Assembly (NCBI GenBank): GCA_002900995.3
Contig: CM035304.1
Coordinates: 3,357,612 to 3,421,611 of the forward strand
Direction of reading: 5' to 3'
DNA: 64,000 bases
DNA from: Ganoderma boninense
Taxonomy: Eukaryota > Basidiomycota > Agaricomycetes > Polyporales > Polyporaceae
Shown here one piece after another: positions 34,452-44,074 of the stretch (position 1 is its first letter; the number at the start of each line of letters is the position of its first letter). The position numbers were made by a program, and so were the translations under genes. The notes beneath the pieces are model-generated. The model did not search any database and was not told the origin of the DNA. It was given only the letters and a program-made list of their open reading frames with translations.

Positions 34452-34794
34452 TGTCATGAACAGCACGCTCAGTGCCTACCCCGGCATCTCTCTTTCCCTT
34501 TTTGGACTGTTTGCCTCCCGTGTCGTCCTTATTGTCCTCCATTGTTTAGCAAACCCGTTCCCATTGTCCGTTACATGTATATAAGACCTGTACTTTGCTA
34601 CCTGGAGACCTCAGTTTCAACTGCTTGTCTCCAGGTAAGCCTCGCTGTATTTTCGCTCGTTAGTTACTCGCTAAATACATCTTGTCTCCAGCCTGACTGT
34701 TGAGCCCTGCTCCGCTCTCACTGCACAAGTGCTCGTCGACGCCCTTGCTCGTCTCATAAGCCTCCCTGATCTTACTCGACAGCCAGTCATAACA
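34452..34794 (+). repeat. 3' LTR of element D
   Basis: The 343-bp LTR begins TGTCATGAACAGC and ends TCATAACA. Compared with 22115-22574 it lacks about 117 bp between 'gcaaacccg' and 'ttcccattgtccg'; both breakpoints share a CCCGTTCCC-like word, suggesting deletion by short homology. Confidence 0.9.
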
Positions 34795-35160
34795 ATGTGC
34801 ATACCTATCCAAATCATTCACGGAAGCAGAACGGAACTACCAAATCTATGGGAGGGAATTACTTTTGATTATCAGAGCATTTGAAGCATGGAGACACTTC
34901 TTGCAAGGCCCGAGACCCGCAGTTGATTGACCTGTTAACCAGTAAAGGCAAAATTCAGCAGTGCCCAGGTTTTGGTAAACCGGAAGACTGGACTGATGAT
35001 GAAGGCATCCTACTATACAAGGACAAAGTATATGTGCCACCCGATGATAATCTCTGTTGAGACATTGTCAAAATGCATCACGAACCAGTACACATGGGCC
35101 ATCCTGGGATCTAGAAGACAAAGGATCTAGTTACGATTGATGAGGAATGAAATCAATTGT
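34795..35160 (+). pseudogene. Older gypsy RNase H/integrase fragment
   Basis: Directly after the LTR of D a frame opens [20 protein letters not shown] (34799 on) and continues [15 protein letters not shown], the end of an RNase H domain. It then reads EDWTDDEGILLYKDKVYVPP and IVKMHHEPVHMGHPGI, the H2C2 zinc-binding start of an integrase. In-frame stops occur, including a TGA after DDNLC. The RNase H part upstream of 34799 is missing. Confidence 0.8.
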
Positions 35161-35640
35161 TTATAATGAGGTGGACTTTCCGCCATTCGAGCGTAACGCT
35201 TATCGTTGATGTGGGAAAATATTTTCAGTTAGGTACAATGGCAGGGCATACTGACTGCCCTCCAGCTTAATTTATTGTTCCCATCTGTCCTTTGCTGCCC
35301 TCTTACCACACACATTTTACTCTCCAGCCTGCCACGTCATTTTTTGTGCTGATCCCATGCCAGGCGTTTTACACACTTTCTCAAGCTAGTAATTCCCAAC
35401 TTCGCTGGTCGTACAGCCATCAAACGATACATTTGGCAGGATTGACGATGCTTTGATGGCCTATGTTACTACTAGTACATATTCGCGACAATAGCTCAGA
35501 GCGGTTCCATGTTCAGCTTAGCCAATGTTGGCTTTGCTTTTATCTGAATTTGACTGTGTAAATATTTAGTATTTATAATAATATATTCAATTGTTTTTTG
35601 TTTCACCTGCAGCCTTACTGTGCCTATGGCTCTTCTTTGG
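35161..35640. other. Intergenic, no gene recognised
   Basis: AT-rich sequence with no convincing frame, between the gypsy fragment and the 3' end of the broken zinc-cluster gene. Confidence 0.5.
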
Positions 35641-35644
35641 CAAA

Positions 35645-37126
35645 GCAGGCGATGAGGGCATCGAGGGTCTTCATTGTGCTCTTGAAGCATTGCTGTTCAT
35701 CGGCCTCACACTTATGCCTCAACTCTCTCTCCTGCTCTAGTTGCGCATCTATATGTTCGACCATTTGTTTCACCTTGAAGTTCTCACTGCACGTGATGAG
35801 AATCTCCTTGGTTGCGATAGCGATGTCCTTTCAAAGCTCGTCTATTTTTGTGTTGATCACTTGGACATCATCGTCAAGGTGGCTAACGCTTTGACGCAAG
35901 GAGTCAACTTCGACATTGATGTCATTGACGCAGTCAATCTGGTCCTTGAAGTGCGCCGTTTGCTCCGTTAGGCTTTTGAGTGCCTGATACACGTCCTGTC
36001 CACTCTGTTGTTTAGCTTGTGTCAAGTAATACTCGATCATTTACAGTCAGTCTTACCTTAGTAGAACCTTTTTGCTGTTGTGGTTCCAGTGCTGCGTGCT
36101 CTAGCAAGTGCGAAGTGGGAGACTCGACCTTGTGTCTCTTCAGCTCTGGACTGGGGAGGTCTCGTGCTTGCATAGCCATAGCACACTTGTTACTAGACCG
36201 GATCGTCTTCCTAGCAGTTATGGTCTTTTTCGCTAGTTGGCGGTATCGGGTGTTGGGTTTGACAGACCATTCAGTTTCAAGGGCAGGCTTATTCCTGAAA
36301 CCAAAGTTGATGCATTCTGATCAAAAGTTAGTCACATTAGAACATGTGTACTATATAAACCATACTTACTTGTCATCCAGCTGCACTCAATGTTGTTGGT
36401 GTAGCAATGGTTGCACTCAGGGAAAACCAAGGGTGTCACAAACCCCCAAGGGTTTTGAAGGGTGTTGACCAAGGGTAAGGGTGGAGGGTTGGCTTGACAC
36501 AACCCTTGTTAAAACCCTTGCCCTTGTCAAGGGTCAAAGGGTATATAAAGGGTGTTACAGGGGTGTCAATGTCTAGGTATATATACATATAATAGAGTCA
36601 AAAGTTGCAGATTTAGAGTGCAATCTTGCTTTTTCTTTTCTTTTGCAGTTGAATTTAGTGATGTAAAGCACATATAACAAATATTAAAACCAATAAGAGC
36701 TTGTTAGAACCAAAAACCCTTGAGAGTCAAGGGTAAGGGTACATAAATATAAGGGTGGAGGGTCAGCAGGTCAACACCCTTGACAAAACCCTTACCCTTG
36801 TCAAGGGTCAAGAGTATTTCAAGGGTAGGATGGAGGGTCAGCCTCTGAAACCCAAGGGTACACCCTTGCTTTTTCCTGGAACTTGCACTTCCATGTACGC
36901 TCAGAACTTTGGTGACATCCGTTCCTGCACTGCTAATTGAGTTGACTGCAGGTGTCACATGTCTCGTTCCATATGGAAGATAGAGTCTTCCGGAAGTCTT
37001 TAGGCAGCTGATCGACGTCGATGTGTGTAGGCAGCATCAGCTTTTGAGTCGGTGTTCTGGGGTTATTCATGACAATGATATCATGCTGCCCTTTTTTGGG
37101 GGTGTGGGGTTCTGAAGGTGTCGACA
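35645..37126 (-). pseudogene. Broken Zn2Cys6-like, coiled-coil protein gene
   Basis: On the minus strand the gene starts MSTPSEPHTPKKGQHDIIVM (37126). A cysteine cluster begins CDTC-x6-C, with one of the six positions a TAG stop at about 36937. After a 13-residue linker it continues C-x2-C-x6-C. The second triplet is split by the element at 36418-36881, and deleting that element with one target copy joins WKC to NHCYTNNIEC in frame. Later exons give FRNKPALETEWSVKPNTRYR, then a coiled coil SGQDVYQALKSLTEQTAHFK...HLDDDVQVINTKIDEL. A TGA (about 35829) precedes KDIAIATKEI and QLEQERELRHKCEADEQQC, ending FAKEEP. The C-x2-C-x6-C pairs resemble a fungal Zn2Cys6 DNA-binding domain, but the linker is long. 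Two stops plus the insertion make it a pseudogene. Confidence 0.65.
36418..36881. mobile_element. MITE with AAGGGT subterminal repeats
   Basis: The 464-bp element has imperfect terminal repeats CAGGGAAAACCAAGGGTG (left) and CAGGAAAAAGCAAGGGTG (right, complement, offset by four bases). Flanks GTTGCACT (36410-36417) and CTTGCACT (36882-36889) match at seven of eight bases, a likely 8-bp target duplication. Both ends are packed with AAGGGT/ACCCTT words. There is no coding capacity. It interrupts the cysteine cluster of the minus-strand gene around it. Confidence 0.82.
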
Positions 37127-37862
37127 TGATTCAAGTATGAGTACTACTAGTCCACAATTGTACTGGTTAGCAATGTACATCTTCAATGGTATCTTACTAT
37201 CCATCAACTTTTTAATGGTCAAATCATTTCATACTGCTCATACATTTATGTGAATCATGCACTTTTCCATTTACTTTGTGTTTATGGTACACATCTAACA
37301 TGTTGTGCTAGTATAAACAGATCATTATACTTACCTATGTGTTTGTGATTTGAGGTTGACGTGGCCTGTACAAAGACAAGGATGAAATGGATACAAACAA
37401 TGTTGACGTTTGAGGAGTGGGCGTGGGGCGAGTGTTGGATGAATTGTTTTGCTACACTGGGTCAGAACCACAGTGAGCGCCGGGGTGGGGATGGTGGTGG
37501 TTGGGACTTAGGATGATTTGATTGGTAATGTCGTCTTTTGTATTACTGTTGTTTGGCTTTATTTATTTGGTTTCTGTGTTTGTCGCTGTGTGACCTTGTA
37601 GGTCCAGACGTGTATTAGTATTTGACTGAATCGTTCATTTGCATGGATGTCACTTAAATCGTTTACATGAATGGGTTGTATTGTCGCTCTAACGCGTTAT
37701 TTCTCATCTTATAGTTTATATTGCCAGGTTATGATGTGCAAATTTAATTTATATGTATCGTATAAACCCACTGTATTTACTGCGATGAGCCAGGTAATGA
37801 ATGACTATGTAAGAATGCAGCAGATTGGTCCCAGATACGCCCTTGCACTGGCTTGCTGTGCT
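37127..37862. other. Intergenic region up to the scaffold gap
   Basis: No gene is recognised; it would include the promoter of the broken minus-strand gene that starts at 37126. The last bases before the gap show no clear similarity to the kinase-like gene that follows it. Confidence 0.5.
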
Positions 37863-37962
37863 NNNNNNNNNNNNNNNNNNNNNNNNNNNNNNNNNNNNNN
37901 NNNNNNNNNNNNNNNNNNNNNNNNNNNNNNNNNNNNNNNNNNNNNNNNNNNNNNNNNNNNNN
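37863..37962. other. Assembly gap (100 N)
   Basis: Exactly 100 N, the usual placeholder for a gap of unknown length. It removes the 5' end of the kinase-like gene K1. Relations between the left transposon-rich part and the right gene cluster therefore depend on scaffolding. Confidence 0.98.
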
Positions 37963-39308
37963 CCGGGATTCGCATCTAGGTCTTGCATTCGCCATTTACG
38001 GAGCACCTCCGAGGCTGCGCTCCATACGCCCACTGCATATGGCACGAAGGGATCTTGTCGAAAACGTTTTGGGTGAAGGTATATTTTTGTTGTCACTCGC
38101 AGACACCGACTCAGGCTCATCGCGAAGCACAGAGTCCACTCGCCTGCGGTCAAGACACAGTGGGACGAGATATCATGTTGAAGCTTGTCGACAATGACAG
38201 CCCACAACATCACATATTCCAGACGCTCCTACACCACCAGTCCTTGTTCACTGATCCGCATACCTTTCCTGGAGTCCTGCCTCCGATTGCCATTATCGAC
38301 ACGCCACACAAGTACTCGATTGTCACCATGCCACTGTGAGTTCCCTCTTCAGTACAAGGCTGATCAATTTGTTTAACTTGTTCCAGGTGGGGCGCCAATT
38401 TCGACATCGAAGACATGCAGGATGTTCGCCAGGTGTTAACATTTATCAGATGCCTTCTTGAGGTATGTATCGCACCGAGACAATCTTGACACGTAGACCT
38501 ATATCTGGTTCACAGGGACTCACCTTCCTCCATGCCCATCGCATTGCTCATCGAGTCAGTATTTGATTCCTTCTAATCGGACTGCTCTGATGGAGTTCTC
38601 AGGACATTTGCGACTCGAACATGGTCGTGAGCTGCTACCGACCGGACCGCGACAACAAAAAGTTTTTCGATGATCTGCGTGAGCTCCGGCGGGGGCCTGA
38701 TGTTCGGTATGCATTTATGGACTTCAACCTGTCTCTTCAGCTCCCCCCCGATGTCTCCGTGAAAGATTGTCGCCGCCCAGCCAAGGAATCATGGATGGGT
38801 CAGGGTCTTTACCATCCATTAGACGTGTGGCTTGGGGAATCACAGTATAATCCGTTCGCCTTCGATGTGGGGACACTCGGAAATATGTTCCGATCATATC
38901 TATCGGTAAAAATCTACCTTTTTGACGCTGAATACCAGCTTATGCCTCCCTTCGCATTTTCAGGAGGCGGTCCCGATGGTACCCGCGCTTGCAGCGCTAT
39001 TCGACGGAATGACGACGCACGTAACATCTCGTCGTTTCAGCGCTGAGGAGGCACTCGACTTCTTCAGGAGCAACATCGCATCGCCAGGTCAGCTTGTACT
39101 GGATACCCCAGTCACGCTTCGTATCGATTACGAAACGATGTATCATCCGGAGTTGTACTGGTCCAAGTTGGCGGCTCCAGTGCAAGCCCACTGGGGCCGA
39201 TTTCGGGCACCCCCACTGCCTCGCTGGTGGCACTTTGTGAATTGGTTGAACCGATTCCCGGTATGTGCTAGGATTGTTGAGTTCGTATGGCGGATCTTGG
39301 GAATATAA
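37963..39308 (+). pseudogene. Kinase-like gene K1, 5' end in gap, probable frameshift
   Basis: It follows the K family exon plan: VGRDIMLKLVDNDSPQHHIF (ATP-lysine strand), SIVTMPL then a GT donor, VRQVLTFIRCLLE, GLTFLHAHRIAHR, then DICDSNMVVSCYRPDRD and VRYAFMDFNLSLQLP. The last exon runs from EAVPMVPALAALFDGMTTHV to RIVEFVWRILGI. HRD and the loop Asn are present; the DFG position reads DFN. Near 38020 the sequence reads GCGCTCCATACG where three of the paralogues have GCTCCCATA at the matching place. This one-base loss breaks the frame between LRST.AAL and PYAHCIWHEG. The first exon is missing in the N gap. It could still be a gene if the base is a sequencing error. Confidence 0.75.
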
Positions 39309-39463
39309 TACTAGTTGATATGCTTGTGCTTTTTGTCCGCTCGGAGATCCCGAGAATTGCTATTTAGGAATGCGATGACTCTCAGATGGCAGCTAGTCGA
39401 TTAGCTGATAATGCTTCTTCCTGTCAACCTAGGTGATTCCAGAGACGTGCGCACGGTGCGCAG

Positions 39464-39501
39464 TATATGGGTGCCATCCAGATCCGGGTGGCACCCATAT
39501 A
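39464..39501. repeat. Hairpin TATATGGGTGCCA/TGGCACCCATATA
   Basis: A perfect 13-bp stem with a 12-nt loop, about 245 bp upstream of the ATG of the gene at 39747. Outer bases GCACGGT and CCGTGC extend the symmetry loosely. It could be a regulatory or transposon-derived hairpin. Confidence 0.75.
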
Positions 39502-39746
39502 CCGTGCCTTCTGATCTTGCTCCGCTGAGTCGGGACGGGTTGCCTACCGCGCCGATTCTTGTCGCAGTGACTCACCAGGAATTTTACCCTCATGGTGTTC
39601 ACTCTTGTTGTTGTAGCTTTTCAGGGACTCCTCTGATAAGGGCGTCTGCATATATAAAGTCGAGAATCCTGCGCCTCGTTCTGCCAGGTCCACAACCTAA
39701 CTCTACCGCACTCTTACTTCCCTCCCGAACTCTTCTCGCACTATCC

Positions 39747-40819
39747 ATGTATCATCCCCGAGGCGTTCCCACCAACCAGCCATACGGTCGTGGCGGGGGC
39801 AGGGGTCTCGCTGGGCATGCTGGTTCTGGCAATGCACTGGGCGGCGGTGCGGGTGGTGGCCCAGGACGCAACACTACCACTCCTACTGGGAGGTTCAACT
39901 CGAGCCGCACGAAGTTCAAGGTGACTGTCGTCTGATTGTTTAAAACAGCTCTCTCTCGCTGACATGCTCGTAACTCAGTCTGGGCAAGCTGTGATGCTGC
40001 TCACCGACTGCGGCACCGGCTTCCCCCCGGGCACTATTGTTGTGATCAGGGGCATTGAAGAGGCCCCCCAGAGTGCGACCAAGGTGGGCACTATCATCAT
40101 TTCCCGTTCATTGCCCATTGTCTTCGAAGGCACACTCACGAATGTACATGTAATTCCAGCGTCCAGGGCAGGATACTCCTTGGTCCCAAAGCGATGACGA
40201 TAGCGTGTATCGTTTCCACAAGGTGTCCCTGAAGGCGGACACGGAGATCATAACTTCATTGAATCAGGGCAGGGAGATGGTCCGTCACTATGACTTGACG
40301 CCGCAACGAGAGCAGCCATATGAACCAACGCAGTACAAGCCACTGCCGTTATTCGTAAGCACCTAAATTTTGCGACATAGACTGAGGGCCTGATCAGTTA
40401 TGCATTTAGCTCTATACCAATAGAGTTGTGAAATTCCGACGTTTGCGCAATAATATGCCCTCAGAGATCATTCTTGCGCCCGCAGGTGTTTTATGCTTTG
40501 TCGTTGCGCACGCGTCTCTATCGGTATGAAAATAGTGAATCACTATGTCACCCTCACATGTCCTCACCATATGGTATTGCTTCGCTAGGGCGACGGGATT
40601 GACGGCAAGCCTAACGGAAAAGAACTGATAGTCAATACAAATATCCACAAGTGCTTCTATATCATTCAAGCACGCTACTTGACCTACACCGTAGGCAAGC
40701 CGGATATTTGCAACAGGAAGAAGGAGGTCTTCAACTTTCGGGCTCTGACGACTCAGGAGCTTGATGAGTACAATAGAAACCTCATTCCCCCTGCACCACA
40801 GGTTATGGACTGGCAGTAA
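39747..40819 (+). CDS. Hypothetical protein with Gly/Arg-rich N-terminus
   Basis: Exon 1 encodes MYHPRGVPTNQPYGRGGGRG and a glycine-rich tail ending SSRTKFK before a GTGACT donor (about 39918). Exon 2 encodes SLADMLVTQSGQAVMLLTDC...FEGTLTN. The next readable piece is SVYRFHKVSLKADTEIITSL...YDLTPQREQPYEPTQYKPLP in a frame shifted by 16 bases, which is too short for an intron, so either the gene is broken here or a larger intron is used. Later exons give YTNRVVKFRRLRNNMPSEII and GKELIVNTNIHKCFYIIQAR, ending APQVMDWQ with TAA at 40817. I do not recognise the family. The RGG-like start suggests nucleic-acid contact, as inference only. It lies between K1 and K2. Confidence 0.6.
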
Positions 40820-41225
40820 CTTGTCCTCACAATATGGAGGGACATGACCTTTCTCCAGTGTAATTAGCCCAAGGCTCATCGTGTCAGACTGTACTACAAG
40901 TAACTCGTTGCCTCGACTGTGTTTTGCCAATGTTCTCGTGTTTTGTACCTCGATGTATGTACAAGCTAGAGCCGAATGTGACCTTGAATTGGTCATAGAT
41001 GACTGTATATGTAATTTGGATTCAAGGTCGTATAAGATCGGACGTTCTTCATCCCCTTATACGAGGTAAGGAGCACGTGACCGTGGTGATCTCGGTCATC
41101 GCGGGGACGCAAGTTGAGGGTCGGCTAAGTAATCGTTTAATTGGTTGACCAGGACATTGCTCCGAGACTCGTGCATCGATCTCGAACTTGCTCTCACAAG
41201 ACAAAGACTTGGCCATCTGACAGAG

Positions 41226-42844
41226 ATGGTGGGGCCTCTGTTTGACGAAGATACCGAGGGGCCGCCAACCATCCCAGACGTAAGCGACCTTCACAAACAA
41301 CTCCTTGACTGGTGACTTATCTAACCGTCAAAATTCTAGATACCCTGCCCCGTTGACGACTTTACCAACGAAGATGGTCCTTCAATGTACGAGATCATGG
41401 AGTTCTGGGAGTCGTCGAGGGAATGGCTTTGTCTCCGAGGCCTTCATCTATATAGCACAGAAGGCCATGGGATGGACTACATTTGGAATTCGCCATTGTT
41501 AAGCGCAGCACCGACATCGCTCCCATATGGCTGTTGTATGCGAGACTCGGGCCAAGAGATCGCGTCGAAGACTATTGATGCAATGGTATGTCTCCGAACT
41601 AATACGCGTACGGACACCCACTCATCCTATCCCGTATACTAAGCCTAGGATTGCATGTGCTCAAGACGCTGTTGGGCGAGATATCATATTGAAGCTTGTC
41701 AACAATGATACCCCACAATATCGCATATTCCAGAGACTCCTGCAACAGAGCACGTTGTTTACTAATCCCCATACCTTTCCTTGTGTCCTACCTCCGATTT
41801 CCATCATTGATACGTCACACAAGTACTCCATCGTGACCATGCCTCTGTAAGTTATCTCTTCAGTATTGGATGAGCACAGGCTTTTCTGATTTTTTATTCC
41901 AGGTGGGGCACCTCTCTATATTTCACTGATATGCAGAACGTACGCCAGGTCCTGACATTTATAAGATGTCTTCTTGAGGTATGCGTCACTCTGAGTCGAG
42001 ATACTGCGCAGCACACTGAACCCATCCTTCACAGGGGCTCACTTTCCTCCATGCTAATCGCATTGCTCATCGAGTCAGTTCTTGACATACCCCGATCACT
42101 GCGCTCTCATGCTGACCAGTGTTCTCAGGACATCTGCGACTTCAACATGGTCGTAAACTGCTACAGGCCGGACCGCGACATGTACCAATTTCAGCACGAT
42201 CTGCGTGACTTCCGGCGCGGAGACGACGTGCTATATGCGTTCATGGACTACGACCAATCCATACAGCTTCCGCTCGACATCTCCGTCAAGGACTGCCGAC
42301 GCCCTTCTCGCGAGGCACTCATGGGTTGGCATCTCTACAAGCCACAGGACACCTGGCTCGGAGAATCGCTTTACAACCCGTACGCCTTTGACGTCGGGAC
42401 GCTCGGGAACCTCTTCCGAGTGCACTTGTTTGTAAGTTGAATCCCTATCTTTTATGATGAGCACCGGCTCACCGCTCACGCCTCCATTCAAATTTACAGG
42501 AGGTGGTCCCGATGGTCCCGGCGCTGGCAGCGCTATTCGACGGGATGACGACGCACGCAGTGTCTCGTCGTTTCAGCGCTGAAGAGGCTCTTGATTTCTT
42601 TAGGAGCAACATCGCGTCGCCACCTCAAGAGGTCCTGGATACTCTAGTCACGTTACAGACGGAGTACGACACCGTGTTCCACCCGGAGCTGTATTGGTCG
42701 AAATTGGCTCCCCCGGTGCAAGCGCACTGGAGCCGATTTCGGACGCCTCCGCTGCCTTACTGGTGGCGCTTTTTGAACTGGTTCATGGACATCCCGGGGT
42801 GTGCTAGGATTGTCAAATTCGTATGGCGGCTCTTTGGAATCTAG
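41226..42844 (+). CDS. Kinase-like protein K2
   Basis: This is the most complete K gene, with seven exons: MVGPLFDEDTEGPPTIPD; IPCPVDDFTNEDGPSMYEIM...; PRIACAQDAVGRDIILKLVN...SIVTMPL; WGTSLYFTDMQNVRQVLTFI; GLTF-type exon ending RIAHR; DICDFNMVVNCYRPDRD...; and EVVPMVPALAALFDGMTTHA to KFVWRLFGI. The product is about 425 residues. Kinase features are a Lys in DIILKLV (beta-3), the catalytic loop AHRDICDFNMVV (HRD plus Asn, with the intron exactly between R and D) and MDYDQS at the Mg-binding DFG position (DYD). HRD and Asn suggest possible phosphotransfer; the altered glycine argues for unusual or lost activity. There is no signal peptide or membrane segment. All introns are short with GT/AG ends. 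Confidence 0.8.
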
Positions 42845-44074
42845 TCTTCGGCGATAAGTACCTGCAACGAATTGTAGAATGGTGCTTCAGACCTTCTCCT
42901 CAAGATGACGTAGATACAATCACAGCAGTTCATTATTTATTCGGTACCTCTTCGCCCAATTGCGCTGCTGCCGACCGGCACTCGAACTGGATCGCGGCCA
43001 AGCCGCCACACCCTGAGCTCTCAATGGCAGACTTACAAACGCAGACCCCTGGACGATAAAACATCAGTCGAGACCAGCCCCGAATATTTACTAGCACTCC
43101 ACTGTGACTCTTTCCTCTCTTGTATCAAATGCCCTTCAAACGCAGGCCCGTGGCCCGAGGTCGTCAACGCCACCCTGGTGCCGAATCATAGCACGGCGCG
43201 GTGTCTGCGGTGCATAGTCTGACGAATGATATTTTATCAACTCGTGGACGCCATATGGGTAATTTTTTGTTCCTCCTTCCATCCCTGGATGAAGGAGCTT
43301 GACGTTAGGGAACAACTTCAAGGGTAGCTATTTGGAATTGAAAGCACGCCGTAAGCACGCCTCGAGGCTCGCTGTGTCTTATTGTACATGCATCGAAGCA
43401 CTCACCGTTATCCGCTGCGTTCTCACAGCGGCAGAACTTTCTAGTTATTCCGAGTGCCCCGGCTCCCAGTTTGTGGTTCTTCCCGGCCTAGTAAGGCCAG
43501 TCTGACTCGGAGTGGGACGGCACCCTCACTCAGGCACTGGGAGCTAAAGCTCTGCAAATGGAACTAAGGGGACGACATCGTGGATTGATTATTGTGGGGG
43601 AGGCCTGCGCTCTTGGAAAGCATTATACCCCCACCATTCCCTTCAGATGGAACCATAACACTTGATGCTAAAAGCTGCGAGTGCCAGCTTGAGAAGCGGT
43701 CCCGGCCGAGTCGATTGGCAGTTACTAGCGATGTGGCACTGGCAGTGCGCCGACTCTCGAGGCAGCGGGACCGGCTTCACGGCATACGCACAGAGGAGGT
43801 ACTCGCAGTGCATGGCTTCTGCGTAAGTTTATGAGGGTTTTATCCGTTCCAATCTGCTGTCTGTTGCGTAGGAAACGTCGAACAGGCGTGCAGAGAGGAA
43901 GACCGCACGGGCGTCTGACTCGGAATACGCTACAAACGGCTGAATCATGTGACCGTGTTGACCGCGTGGTCGAACGAAACCAACTCGCAGCTGGTGCCGC
44001 CTGGGTGCCGCTGTCCTTGCCCCAGTGCCCCGATCTCGCAATTGCTCTCGTTACTCGTATACCAAGGCTCGAAT
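42845..44074. other. Intergenic between K2 and K3, no gene recognised
   Basis: Only short frames with no motif. The sequence shows some inverted repetition around 43450-43550 (GTGCCCCGGCTCCCAG against GGCACTGGGAGC). Confidence 0.5.

Larger units (their letters stand above)
29360..34794 (+). mobile_element. Chromodomain Ty3/gypsy element D, lacking its 5' LTR
   Basis: Gag, protease, RT, RNase H, integrase and chromodomain occur in order on the plus strand, followed by a polypurine tract (AGAGGGGGGTAT, 34440-34451) and a 3' LTR. No LTR is found upstream of gag. Stops and several indels break every reading frame. The right end joins an older gypsy RNase H fragment at 34795, so D inserted into an earlier element. 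Confidence 0.9.

Noticed and set aside
36418..36881. Interstitial telomere repeat
   Set aside because: The words are AAGGGT/ACCCTT in irregular spacing with terminal inverted repeats and a target duplication, not a TTAGGG array.
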